NCBI GenBank assembly: GCA_022606425.2
Contig: JAHDVF020001552.1
Location: 1-64,000 of the forward strand
Direction of reading: 5' to 3'
From: Lepidostoma basale
Taxonomy: Eukaryota; Arthropoda; Insecta; Trichoptera; Lepidostomatidae
Length of the DNA: 64,000 bases
The position numbers were made by a program, and so were the translations under genes. Below are positions 49,801 through 59,610 of the stretch, piece by piece. A model generated the notes under the pieces. The model was not told the DNA's origin. It was given only the letters and a program-made list of their open reading frames with translations, and ran no database searches. How positions within the stretch are numbered: the stretch's first letter is position 1; each line of letters starts with the position of its first letter.

Positions 49801-51625
49801 TATGGCCAAAGTCAGTGTGATAATCACACTGCCATCGCCGGGAATCAAACCTTTGGTGTGGTAGCCAAAGCACTTACCACTCGGCCACAAAGGTCGTTTA
49901 TTATTCTAGCTTCTTACTACTTAATTGTAAGTAATATTATGATGAACTGTGATTATATGTCTGAGCTGTAAATGTAGCCGGTTGCGGTTTGAGACCATTT
50001 TTTAAAACACAATGCGGGTTAAATAATATTATATGTGTCTTAAATATCTATGTAAAAATAGGCTTCCAACAGCTACACCAAGTCCATTAAAAGGTATTCA
50101 TACCCATTCTGCTGGCCACCTCTGGTCCAACGAACGGATATTAACACCCTTCCTGAAGACAATGTGTCGACAGTTATAGTTTTTAAAACATACAGAAAAG
50201 TTTAAGATGTGACCACTTAAGTTTCAAAATAGGTGATAATATGTATGTGCTGACCGTAATAACTGCTTGGGGTCTTCTGGAATAAACACTTTTCTGGGCG
50301 TTTTTGGAATTATAGGTATCCGAGTCAGGGGCTGTTTTATGTTCAAAGTTTTCTTTATGTGTGGACTTATCGTCTTTAACTGAATTCCATTTCTCGGCTT
50401 CACACTCTTGATGGGAACTTTAGGCAAAGCAATGGCCGCAACGGCAGTCGGATTAGGCACAGAAACTAGCTTCGTTGTCTTTAAACAAAACTTGTCTTGT
50501 TTCCTCGGCAACAACACGCTCTTTGCATTTCCAAAACTTTTTAAGTTAGGTTTAAATGAGCCGATCTCGTTGTGCGTGAGGATGAATTTCCCCGTTAAGA
50601 CGGGATCATCATTACTGGAGCTACCATTAATGTAAGTATTCGACACTGGCAATTGTTTTTTCTTAATGGTTTCAATTGTTTTGGGCTGTTCAATAGTGCG
50701 AGGTTTAATAAGTGAATTTTCTGATGTTTTTGTTACTGCGTCATTACCAATGTGATCCGTTATGAGTTGAAAGCCTCGCCCACGTGTTGCTAACTCGGAC
50801 ACTCTGACAATCCTGTGGAGGGGAGTGGCTTCTTGCTGCACTTGGATGGGCTCATTGTAAATAATTTGCGCCTCCGTGATGTTCTCTAGGGGGGCCTCCA
50901 ATATTATACTTTCTGGTTCTTGAACAACTTCGGGCTGCAGGGGTAGTTCCTCTGTGGTGAGGGACTCACTGGGATACTGGATTTGTAAACCTAGCTGGGC
51001 TATTTGTTCGGCTGTGAGCGAAATGGTATGGAGAGAACCATCACTGGCCTAAAAATAACAAAACAATGTACAAAAATAGCTACAATTTGTTTTATGTTTA
51101 CAAATGCAAACTGAAAACGTTTTTAAAGTTTCAATTTTATATTTAAAAACTGTTAGGTGTGAATTTTTGTGGTATGAATTAATAGGCAGATAAGATTAGA
51201 TACGAAATACACACAATAAACTTTTAGGAAATAAAAAATATGTATAAATATTGAAATACTTTATTAAATATACGCCCGATAAACGATACCGTTGAAATAA
51301 AATATGATAACCTTAAAATCAGATTCTCGGTGTTATGGCGTCAATTTTAAAATCACAGTAATGAAGCGAAATTTCACGATAAAGAAAACGGCTAAATTAA
51401 AATGTTGTGAAAAATCATACGTTCTAAAGTACAAATCACAAACTGATTACCAAAAAGTGAATATTATTTTTTAGAGGGAAAATCACTAACCTGAAATATG
51501 ACTATTTCACCGTTATTCACATCGTAATCATTTTGAGGGTTATCCAAGGAATTGATTCCAGAAACATCAACTACATAGTTATTAGGTGCAATGTTTATAA
51601 CATCATTCGCTGCGTTATTATTCAT
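43857..51625 (-). CDS. C2H2 zinc-finger protein, ZNF839-like, 1051 residues
   Basis: Eight minus-strand exons with GT-AG junctions and consistent phases: 51491-51625, 50255-51048, 49376-49435, 49153-49278, 48422-48542, 47465-47665, 45768-46210 and 43857-45132. Total 1051 residues. The N-terminal half is acidic/hydrophobic then basic and low in order (KKPKKDKKPKTVLPPTPKTP near 390-410). A single finger follows: C474-X2-C477-X12-H490-X6-H497 in FNCPVCRKVYRGASRMARHL. After it come a helical segment (SLFTSLVGILERTSEECRAT, about 570-600) and a long serine/asparagine/acid-rich tail. One finger followed by a conserved helical region matches my memory of ZNF839; the name is tentative, the gene structure is not. 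Likely a nuclear regulatory protein by inference. Start chosen as first ATG of exon 1 (MNNNAANDVINIAPN). Confidence 0.85.
45210..45425. repeat. Palindromic MITE in last intron of the ZNF839-like gene (copy 7)
   Basis: CGTTTCTCCTTGCTAAGACA and GCCTTAGCAAGGCAAAATGT form the stem. Outer arms ATGAATGAAAATGGCTGTTT and AAAACAGATGTTTTCG pair in part. TA/AT-rich ends. Confidence 0.85.
45426..45767. other. Intron sequence, MITE-like end at 45600-45720
   Basis: ACCCTGATGAAGCACCGTCG and GCGAAAACGGTTGGTTG resemble one arm of the palindrome at 53385-53585. Rest of the intron is AT-rich. Confidence 0.4.
46682..47115 (-). mobile_element. CR1-like LINE 3' copy in a ZNF839-like gene intron
   Basis: The minus strand encodes [20 protein letters not shown] and [17 protein letters not shown], nearly matching the C-terminus of the LINE in the eIF5 intron. 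It ends through GAGGTGAGCTATTCACGAAA and a TTATTA tail near 46682. Severely 5'-truncated. Confidence 0.9.
47116..47360 (+). mobile_element. Probable second LINE scrap
   Basis: A plus-strand frame reads SLAFRKSYGYKLSKIENRRN and RTTCSVHIMELNSYRFLTRE, then a stop near 47345. It looks like a transposon ORF end but I cannot name the family. Confidence 0.4.
47937..47951 (+). repeat. (CA)n microsatellite
   Basis: Seven CA units in an intron of the ZNF839-like gene. Confidence 0.9.
48665..48850. repeat. Palindromic MITE (family C)
   Basis: Left arm AATACTGTTAAAATATCACA to AATGTGGCGATAGCTGTTTC; right arm GAAACAGCTGTCACGACATT to TATAACAGGGTTGTAAATTT. The arms pair across nearly the whole 185 bp. Confidence 0.85.
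48880..49085. repeat. Palindromic MITE (family B, copy 1)
   Basis: CTCGACATGTTTCAAAGGTT and AAAATCTTCGAAACGTATTG are imperfect inverted copies, and the outer ACTGTTTTTTTCATTTTTGA pairs with AAAAGTGGAATAAACAATG. The same family is at 53740-53925. Confidence 0.85.
49725..49905 (-). repeat. tRNA-derived SINE (copy 2)
   Basis: On the minus strand: GTGGCCGAGTGGTAAGTGC (A box), GGTTTGATTCCCGGCGATGG (B box), then the shared body TAGATTAGCTACCTATCACA and an ATTCAACAAAATAAT end as in 32308-32550. It lies in intron 2 of the ZNF839-like gene. Confidence 0.85.
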
Positions 51626-51944
51626 TTTCAAATATATTACTTTTATAACATTTTATTTGACATTTACGCAACTAAGCTAACAACCTCTTCCCGTCATTTT
51701 AGATTCCATGACAAATAGACTAAGACAAAATAAAAATATAGAAGCTTACCATAGATCACCATAGATTTTTGGTTAAAGTTTTTTTATAATATTTTCGGGT
51801 TGTTCATAACAAAAAATGTATAACATGATACCTACTTAGTTGTCAGCAAATATAATAAAATTAAACAAAAAATGACCGTCAAGTAAACAAGAATTTAGAT
51901 ATAAAAAAATACATGTTTGGCTTTCCAATTTTTTTATTTTCCTG
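51626..51944. other. Upstream of the ZNF839-like start
   Basis: AT-rich leader or promoter region. No clear initiator, TATA box or CpG island. Confidence 0.3.
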
Positions 51945-52205
51945 TTTCAATCCTGGGGATTGGTTTACAACAACGATTTGCATCTCGTTCTCCACTCCGT
52001 TAGATCCTCCACAATCCTCTAAAGCTCCGCATATGGGACGTAGCACATGTCCCCACAAATTTGTGTATGGTATCCTCGATGAGAGGGTCCTCTGGAGTTC
52101 GTTCCCTTAGTCATTCCCTCCAATACAATGTGAATGTTTTCATGACGTATTATGTGCCCTATCAAACTGGTCTGGCGCTTTGAGATAATCTTATTTATCA
52201 AACTT
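51945..52205 (-). mobile_element. LINE ORF C-terminal fragment
   Basis: Minus-strand frames read ISKRQTSLIGHIIRHENIHI, then VLEGMTKGTNSRG, a common RTE/CR1-type LINE tail (RRxxWIGHIIRH and LEGMxxGxxxRG). It continues shifted to about 51945. Confidence 0.7.
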
Positions 52206-52789
52206 TAAAATCTATGAAATTAGACTAAAACAATATGTTCATTTGAATGAAATTAATTTTAACTTCATGATTATTTTTCATTCTTGATGTTTTCAGTAAT
52301 TTATATATACCATAAAACGTATCTTTAATGATTCTTATAAATATTAAATTTACATATTGAATTAAGCTCTATATAATATACATTGCTGACTTATAACTAT
52401 GTTCTTCCAAAACACACGTCTTTCAAATCCAAATGTAATATTTATAAGTGTGGAAATTTATACATTATAGGTTGGTATTTATAGTATTTTCAAAAGCCGA
52501 AGATAGGTATATTAGGCATAACGTTTAACTGTTTGCGTAATCCATGGCGGTAGGCTTAAGGGATTACGTTCCCCGTTCGGTCTATTTATAACTGAAATAT
52601 GAAAAGAAACATTCACATGTAGTGCTTACACTTTTCTTTCATTTGGTATGTCTCTGAGGTACGAAAAATATATCTGACGGGAAGACTGATAGAGGAGAGA
52701 AAAAAGGCGCAGGAAGGTAACTAAGTATCTACCTACATAAATATGTCAAGAGGAATAAAAATTTCCAGCGACTTATCTCATATAGGCGT
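52206..52789. other. No gene recognised
   Basis: AT-rich sequence without recognised features. Confidence 0.35.
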
Positions 52790-53035
52790 TTAAAAAGGTG
52801 TCATCTTATTTTTTCTATTATATATTATTTATTTTAGGTTTATTTTGTGGACGTTTTAGTTCCTAAGTGTGCGCGGGAGATGCCTATTGGTGGCGATGAG
52901 GTTCGCAACCCAACACACCGCGTCTCCCGCGGGGGGCGAAAAGAGAATGATGAAGTGCCGCATCGGTTGAAGTGTGTTCATACTTTCTGCCTACCCCTTC
53001 GGATTGACGCAGACGGCGTGATAGTTAGTTAGTTA
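52790..53035 (+). repeat. Fold-back repeat with TTAG tail (copy R5)
   Basis: GCGCGGGAGATGCCTATTGG at 52872, then the CACCGCGTCTCCCGCGGGG module and GCAGACGGCGTGATAGTTAG end, in the same order as R2. It has a small insertion (ATTGACGC) in the right module. Confidence 0.85.
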
Positions 53036-53384
53036 ATTTGCGTTCTTAATATCAATTTGTTGTTATTTATTAATTTTGTTTATTTATCTGTATTTATGTG
53101 TGTACAATATTTTTAATGTAATATACCAATTATACTCATATAAGTACCTATATACCATATTTTGTTACTAATAATTCACTTGAACTAACTTATTGCGATT
53201 AGAACGTGATAGTACTGCTCTATTTTGTTATGAAATATACAGATTTCGATGTGCATTTATGGTAGATTTTAAGATATGTTTATGTTCTTTATGTGATAAT
53301 TTATAATTCGTCATTTTATTTTAGTATTATTATTAATTTAATACCGCTCTTTCATTTAAACGTAAAAAAATATTGTGATTGATT

Positions 53385-53585
53385 AAAGTATATGTACATA
53401 TAAGTATATAACAATTTTTTAAATAGAAAAATCTATATTGTATTAAGTTAAAATTCACTAATGCTAGTGTCTTCGACCGATTTCGGCAGCTCGCTGCCAT
53501 CGTGTGGTGAAGTTGGGTTTCCGAAACCGGTTGAAGACACGCATTTGTGGATTTTAACTAAATATACATTTTGACATTTTTATTT
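53385..53585. repeat. Palindromic MITE (family D)
   Basis: GTGTCTTCGACCGATTTCGG and CCGAAACCGGTTGAAGACAC are inverted copies around a 40-bp loop. The outer AT-rich arms (GTTAAAATTCACTAATGC and CATTTGTGGATTTTAAC) continue the pairing. Confidence 0.85.
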
Positions 53586-53739
53586 TATTTTCATTATTTA
53601 CCATACAAACTTCTCTATCATAAAATATTTTTTTTTGCATATTGTGCTTGATTGTGTTGACTGTAATTCTTGATGTGAAGAAGAATACAAACAATTTTAG
53701 ATAAACTTAAGGCGTTAACACTGTGGAATTCCATAAAGA

Positions 53740-53925
53740 CAATTTTTTATAAATTAAAACACTGTTTTTTCCACTTTTTAGTTTATTTTTCTCGACATGT
53801 TTCGAAGGCTTACACCTTCATCATTGGGAGAACGATATAAATGAAGGTGTAAGCCTCCGAAACATGTCGATAAAAATAAAGTCAAAAGTGGAAAAAAAGA
53901 ACTGTTTTAATCCATAAAAATTCGT
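53740..53925. repeat. Palindromic MITE (family B, copy 2)
   Basis: CTCGACATGTTTCGAAGGCT and AGCCTCCGAAACATGTCGAT pair, as do TTTTTCCACTTTTTAG and AAAGTGGAAAAAAAG. The loop contains GAAGGTGTAAGC on one arm and its mirror on the other. Confidence 0.9.
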
Positions 53926-54242
53926 CAGAATACGAACAGTTTGGAATATAATTGAAGTATTGATGAAAAGTGTCAAAAACTCTACGAGATAAACAAGATA
54001 ATAACAACTGATTGCAATGACTTAAAAGTATTGTTCAAAACAAATGAAATAATAATTTAAAGTTCCCAACCCTCTTCCGATGACCCCCGGAGGATGGAGT
54101 AATGTTCAAATTCCGCCATTAAAGGTCTCGGGGGTGTAGTCATCAGAATCCTTTAAAGTTTCACTAAGATCTTAGCCACTCTAGAATGATCTACAACACT
54201 ATTATGTATATAATACGTCTATTGTTATTAGTTATGGTTGTA

Positions 54243-54497
54243 TATATCGTCGGTTCAAAGGTAAAACTCATTAAGTGACATTAATTTTTTTTTTTTTGCA
54301 ATTTCTGTATCAGACTTGTGAATTCTACGTCAGAAAATAATCACCAAGTGTTTTTATTAAAGAATAACTGTTATTCTTTAATAAATATACTTGGTGATTA
54401 TTTTCTGATGTAGAATTCACAGGTCTGATACAGAAATTTGCAAAAAAAATAATTAAATGTCACTTAATGAGTTTTACCTTTGAACCGACGATATTTA
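54243..54497. repeat. Near-perfect 255-bp palindrome (family E)
   Basis: TATCGTCGGTTCAAAGGTAA begins the left arm and its complement ends the right arm. The arms of about 115 bp match almost base for base, including GTCTGATACAGAAATT-type inner parts. No coding capacity. A weaker relative is at 62530-62770. Confidence 0.9.
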
Positions 54498-55880
54498 TCT
54501 CTAACAACGAGATGGCTTAGGAATTTAAATGAATCAACACAATATGTAGTTGTGTGTGTGAATTAAGAGTGCGTACATAAACAAACAAACCATTACGTCG
54601 TTTTCACGGAAGGCTAGGTAGAAATAATGGATCGCCACACTACTCTATCCTACATTATCCCCTGATATAAATATTTGAAATTCTGTCGTACATCGTCTTA
54701 CCTCATATCGCGGATATAATGTGTGATACACAATTTGTATTATTAAAAGCGAGCATAACTTGTTCGAACATTGTGTTTTTAATAGCATTTTGTCACAGGT
54801 ATTACGATAGTTACTCTTTGGGAAATAGTAAAGTATAATTTAACTGATTTTCGCCCTGTACGGAAATAGTTTACCAGTTTAGTACTTCCGTATTGTCTGT
54901 AATTTGATATCATGACCGTTACTCGTATTTATTTCTGGTCAATTACCTTAATAAAAGGATAGTATTATAATGGTTGTTATCTGCTTTGCAAACTTCACAA
55001 ATTGAGTTAATTATTGAAGGTTAAAATGTGCAAACACGAAACCGATATTAATTTATATAAGGTATAAGGAGCAGGTATAAGGCAGGCTCTGAAGACGGCT
55101 CCATAACGCGGTATTCATCTCAAGGTACTTGCCTCTCATTATGGGGGTAATTAAAAGTTCACTTCAATCGAACCGGCTATAGATCGGTTTTCAAAAGAGG
55201 GAAGCGATTGAAAAAAAATCGTGCAGATTTATTTTCACAAATAACATTTAAAAGGTTTCAGAGTAAAAAAAACTGGAATCCGAAATATCATATTTAAAAT
55301 TAATTGCTTTCGTTTGCCGAGTAATAATAAGGAATGATGAGATTTTACCAAATTCCCCCCCGTTCAAATAAGGAGGGGTAATAAGGAATGATGGATAGGC
55401 CTTTCTTGTTTCCAGAAATATTTTTTGATCTAATATACTCGCTCTTATTATACTCACTAATTGATTTAAAATTGGAACTTTTTATGAAAATTCTTAAGCT
55501 TTCGAGAAAGTTCTCTATTTTCTTTATAATCTAATATTACTTTACTATGATATCAAATAATTAGTTTAACATCAAAATTGCTTCGAAAAATAGGCTAGTT
55601 TGTGAAAATACAGTATTGGGAAATGTATGTTGTGTAACTACCAATCATATGTACTTGTACCATATGTGAACTAATACGTATTATGAACTGAGTATTATTT
55701 ATGAAAAATTTCAATGCTGGCATCAAGCAAGAAAAAACTAACATAAATGACAAGAACAAAAGATGTGCAAATAAATTAAATCTTTATAATATCAACAAAG
55801 ATGATAGCCAACACAAATAAACACCCCTAGCAGGTGGCTACCACGCAAACTGGGTTATCTTATTATTGAAATAAATATGT
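54498..55880. other. No gene; LINE tail scrap at 54575-54650
   Basis: AACAAACAAACCATTACGTC and CTAGGTAGAAATAATGGATC at 54580-54630 are a degraded copy of the TTTG-tailed LINE end. A directly repeated AATAAGGAATGATG occurs at 55327 and 55380. The remainder is unassigned. Confidence 0.5.
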
Positions 55881-58800
55881 CTCTTCTTCTTCTTCTTTTT
55901 GTCCTGTCACACCTCCGTGGTGCATAGGGCCTCAAGGAATCTTCTCCACCCGACTCTATCGCATGCCTGATGCTTAACATCGTCCCAAGTGAGACCTGCT
56001 GCCTCAACCTCGTCCTGCAGGGTTCTTCTCCAGGTGGCTCTAGGTCTGCCTCGCTTTCTCTTTCCCCCCATAGGGGACCAGTCTAGTGCGCCCTGAGCGA
56101 TGCAGGCTGGGTTCCGTCTCAGAGTGTGACCGATCCACTGCCACTTGCGCCTAGCGACTTGTTCTCTAATTGGCTTTTCGCCTGCCATGGTCCAGAGAAC
56201 GGCATTTGACACTGTTTGGGGCCAATAGATTTTGAATATTGAGCGAAGGCACCTATTTATAAACACCTGGAGTTTACCAATAACGTCTGCGGTAGACTTC
56301 CAAGTCTCACATCCGTACAGCAGTACGCTTTTAACGTTACTGCTGAATACTTGGAGCTTGAGCTTTCTCGAAATGATACCGGAGCGCCATACAGGGCGAA
56401 GCATAGCGAAAGCTCCCCTTGCCTTGTCAAGTCTACTGGCTACATCCTCCTCCGTACCTCCCGAGCCTGCTATCATACTACCGAGGTAGCAGAAGCTCGT
56501 CGTGGTCACAAGGGGGACACCGTGGAGCAAGATTGGGGTGGAGTCATTTGTGGACACTCGTAGGTCTACTGTCTTGGACATGTTAATCTTGAGACCTACT
56601 TTTGCCGCTTCCTCGTGAAGTCTACAAAGTTTCCGCTCCGCATCCACCCGGTTTACCGAAAGCAAACAGAGGTCATCAGCATAATCCAGATCCTCCAACT
56701 GGGTATCACGCATCCATGGAATGCCACGGGGTCCGTCGAAAGAACGGCGCAACACATCCTCCAGAACCACTATGAAGAGCAGGGGTGATAGTAGACATCC
56801 CTGTCGCACTCCCGCACTCAGTTTGATGGCCTCGGAGAGTTTGCCCTGGTGCACTACACGACAAGAACAACCGTCATACATTGCCCTGATGACATTCACA
56901 ATCTTCTGTGGGACTCCTCTGCGAATGAGAGTTGACCAGATTGAAGTCCACGATAATGTATCGAAGGCCTTTTCAAAGTCGACGAACGTTAGGTACATGC
57001 TGTACTGCCATTCAGAGGCCTCTTCAATTATGATGCGGAGTGTATTTATGTGCTCAACGCAAGACCGGCCACTTCGGAAGCCAGCCTGTTCCTCTCGCAT
57101 ACCTCCTTCGAGTGCACTAGTCATTCTCCTCAGTATAATTCTCGCAAGGATCTTTGTCACCACGGAAAGGATAGTGATTCCCCTCCAGTTGTTACAGTTG
57201 CTCAGGTCTCCCTTTTTGGGCACTGTTACAAGGAGTCCTTCCTTCCAGGCGGGTGGCAGCCTCTCTGAGATCCATATGCGTTCCAACAGAGGGGCCAGGA
57301 TGCTCGTTGAGGAGGTCTCGCTTGCCTTGAGCATCTCAGCTACAATCCCGTCACTGCCAGGAGCCTTATTGTTCTTTAGAGAGCGGATTGCTGACATTAT
57401 TTCGGTTTGCGTAGGAGGGTGAGTAGCGATCTGCAGCAAGGGCTGATTGGGTTCCTCCGTTTGTGGGGCAGTTGCGGCGTCTGGAACATTGCTGAGGATG
57501 CCTGAAAAATGATCGTGCCATCGAGCTAGCTGCTTGTCTAAGGAGGCAATTGGTACTCCCAACCTGTCTCTAATAGGGCGATTAACACGATGCGAGAAAA
57601 CGTCTCCAGAGAGTTGCTTGGTAATCTTGTACACATCTCCAAAATTTTTCCGGGCTGCAGCAGACTGTGCTTGATTTGCCAAATTAGATATGTACAAGCG
57701 CTTGTCCTCTCTGATGCGTCGCTTTATAAATTTGCGACATTCTTTACGTTCTTCCTGCAGTGTCTCCTTTTCTGCCCGAGTCTGTGCCTGCAGCAGTTGC
57801 TGATTTATTTCATTCCGTCGCTCGATCAGTCCCCAACTGGCGTCAGACATCCAGGGCTTCTTCTTATTAGTATTGTGGCCCAAAAGTCTGCCATTAACAT
57901 CCGAGAAAACCTCTGAGATCCGACCCCATGCCTCGTGTGTATCCATATCCGCAACGTCGAGAGCACTGAACCTGTTAGCGAGTTCCAACTGGTACTCATT
58001 TCGGACGTCTTCATCCTGCAGCTTGGTCACATCGAAACGTCTCGTTACCCTCTTTGAGAGAGATTTAGGGACAGCCAGCTTTAGACGCAACTCTGCCAGC
58101 ACCAAATGGTGATCAGAGTCTACGTCAGCCCCTCTCTTGTTCCTAACATCGAGCAGAGACCTTTTCCATTTGCAGGCTATGGCAATATGGTCAATCTGGT
58201 TTTTGTTTACTCCGTTTGGATGGTTCCATGTATATTTGTGGCAATCTCTATGTGGAAACATCGTACCTCCGATTGCCAGGTCATGTCCGGAGCAAAAGTC
58301 AATAAAACGCTGCCCGTTATCGTTCCTAGTGCCCATGCCGTGCTTACCCATGAAGCGTTCCAAGTGCGTATTCTCTGCGCCAACCTGGGCATTAAAGTCT
58401 CCTAGTATCATCACAATATCCTGCCGCTTGATGGATGCCAGGGTGGTAGCAAGCTGGTCGTAGAATTTGTCCTTATCGCTATCTTGGGACATGTTTGTGG
58501 GGGCATAGCACTGTACCACAGAGACTTTCCGAACTGCAGAGTGGAATCTTGCAACAATGATTCTGTCCGAGACAGGTCTCCAGTCCAGAAGAGATTTCCG
58601 AAATTCACTGCTCATCAAAAAGCCAACGCCAAATTCCTTCGTACCTTCCAGGTCTTCCTTTCCCGAGTAGAGAAGCGTAGCATTGCCAACAGTTGTGATC
58701 TCTCCAAAACCATTCATCCTAGTCTCGCTCAAGCCCAGCAGACCAATGTTGTATCGCTGCATGACTGTGGCTACTTCAATGAGTCTGTGCGGCTCCCACA

Positions 58801-59329
58801 TCGTTCTCACATTCCAAAAAGCCAATCGTGTCCTAAATTTTAAGCCAAAGGTCGTTGTTTTAGAATCGGTCCGGTTTTTCTTCCTTTTAGTTTCTGTAAT
58901 AAGTTTAGTTTTAGGACTTGCAGGTTATTAGCCCACAGAGCCCGAGTTCATTGGTGGGGCTGCCACCTTTGTGGCCTATGAACATGCCAGGTTTTGCAGT
59001 GAGTGTTCCTTCTCCTACTTGGGCTACCAGTGTATTAGTTAATGGGTTGATGGGGCCCAACTCTCCAGGCTACATGCTTATATTCGAGTGGCGGCATGGA
59101 CTCGCCACTGTCGTCCACCTTCATCGAGTTTTTACACCATTTTGTAGGGGTATACCTTGCCACAGGCTCCCCAGCGCCCCTCCGGTGAACCGCCCCATTG
59201 TCCGCGGCTGCTTATTGGTTATTCGCAGCTAACCCCTTGCAAAAGAAAGGGCCGTATCGCTATCCGCAACCTGCGACGCGTGTGGTGGCAAAGGGGCATT
59301 GCCTCTGGGAATGTTCCCCAGACCATACA
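55881..59329 (-). mobile_element. Full-length RTE-like LINE with 12-bp target-site duplication
   Basis: The element is bounded by AAATAAATATGT at 55869-55880 and again at 59330-59341, an exact 12-bp direct repeat. On the minus strand it has a 5' leader of about 400 nt, one long frame, and only about 25 nt after the stop, consisting of AGGACAAAAAGAAGAAGAAG-type tail repeats. A very short 3' UTR with a simple-repeat tail is characteristic of the RTE group. The intact ORF and clean duplication argue for recent insertion. Confidence 0.93.
55907..58924 (-). CDS. RTE-like LINE endonuclease-reverse transcriptase, open frame
   Basis: The frame is open for about 1005 codons, from just after a TAA-TAA pair at 58925-58930 to the stop at 55907. 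The protein would nick target DNA and copy its RNA there (target-primed reverse transcription). The endonuclease spans about residues 1-240 counted from 58825: WNVRTM, LSETRMNG, GDFNAQVG, YTWNHPNG, IDHIAI and SDHHLV. The RT spans about 500-770: NWRGITILSV, AGFRSGRSCVEHI, FVDFEKAFDT, GVRQGCLLSP and YADD at about 714. The C-terminal tail is GKRKRGRPRATWRRTL. There is no in-frame ATG before 58801, which lies after the conserved WN of the nuclease, so how translation starts is unclear. Genome pipelines often label such ORFs craniofacial development protein 2-like; that is a misnomer. Confidence 0.95.
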   Translation of the reverse strand, partial: PASPKTKLITETKRKKNRTDSKTTTFGLKFRTRLAFWNVRTMWEPHRLIEVATVMQRYNIGLLGLSETRMNGFGEITTVGNATLLYSGKEDLEGTKEFGVGFLMSSEFRKSLLDWRPVSDRIIVARFHSAVRKVSVVQCYAPTNMSQDSDKDKFYDQLATTLASIKRQDIVMILGDFNAQVGAENTHLERFMGKHGMGTRNDNGQRFIDFCSGHDLAIGGTMFPHRDCHKYTWNHPNGVNKNQIDHIAIACKWKRSLLDVRNKRGADVDSDHHLVLAELRLKLAVPKSLSKRVTRRFDVTKLQDEDVRNEYQLELANRFSALDVADMDTHEAWGRISEVFSDVNGRLLGHNTNKKKPWMSDASWGLIERRNEINQQLLQAQTRAEKETLQEERKECRKFIKRRIREDKRLYISNLANQAQSAAARKNFGDVYKITKQLSGDVFSHRVNRPIRDRLGVPIASLDKQLARWHDHFSGILSNVPDAATAPQTEEPNQPLLQIATHPPTQTEIMSAIRSLKNNKAPGSDGIVAEMLKASETSSTSILAPLLERIWISERLPPAWKEGLLVTVPKKGDLSNCNNWRGITILSVVTKILARIILRRMTSALEGGMREEQAGFRSGRSCVEHINTLRIIIEEASEWQYSMYLTFVDFEKAFDTLSWTSIWSTLIRRGVPQKIVNVIRAMYDGCSCRVVHQGKLSEAIKLSAGVRQGCLLSPLLFIVVLEDVLRRSFDGPRGIPWMRDTQLEDLDYADDLCLLSVNRVDAERKLCRLHEEAAKVGLKINMSKTVDLRVSTNDSTPILLHGVPLVTTTSFCYLGSMIAGSGGTEEDVASRLDKARGAFAMLRPVWRSGIISRKLKLQVFSSNVKSVLLYGCETWKSTADVIGKLQVFINRCLRSIFKIYWPQTVSNAVLWTMAGEKPIREQVARRKWQWIGHTLRRNPACIAQGALDWSPMGGKRKRGRPRATWRRTLQDEVEAAGLTWDDVKHQACDRVGWRRFLEALCTTEV

Positions 59330-59429
59330 AAATAAATATGTAACATCTCAAAATAATGTATTCGAATTATTAGTACAATAAATTAAACGATTCAAGTATA
59401 CCTACAATATTGTACTGTAACAAACTTAC

Positions 59430-59610
59430 TATATTGACTTTCTTCTTCTTTAGTTGTATTTCTCATGACTGAGGGTCGTGTCCATCCCGTCATGTCATCG
59501 GTCAGTCTCCAGACTGCAGCAATTGAGAGATCAGTCAGCGCCCTGTTTTGATAGGACCAGCGGGTCGGTGGCCGTCCTTGTGGTCTTTTTCCTTCTACTT
59601 TGTCCATTAT
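59430..59610 (-). mobile_element. LINE 3' end fragment
   Basis: The minus-strand frame reads VEGKRPQGRPPTRWSYQNR and WRLTDDMTGWTRPSV, a LINE ORF C-terminus, with a GAAGAAGAA tail. It pairs with the fragment at 24625. Confidence 0.75.

Noticed and set aside
57040..58463. Plus-strand frames of 72-233 codons across the RTE element
   Set aside because: They are antisense shadows of the long minus-strand RT frame and show no protein features of their own.
55907..58825. Host gene resembling craniofacial development protein 2
   Set aside because: The endonuclease and RT motifs, short tail and target-site duplication show it is a LINE ORF.
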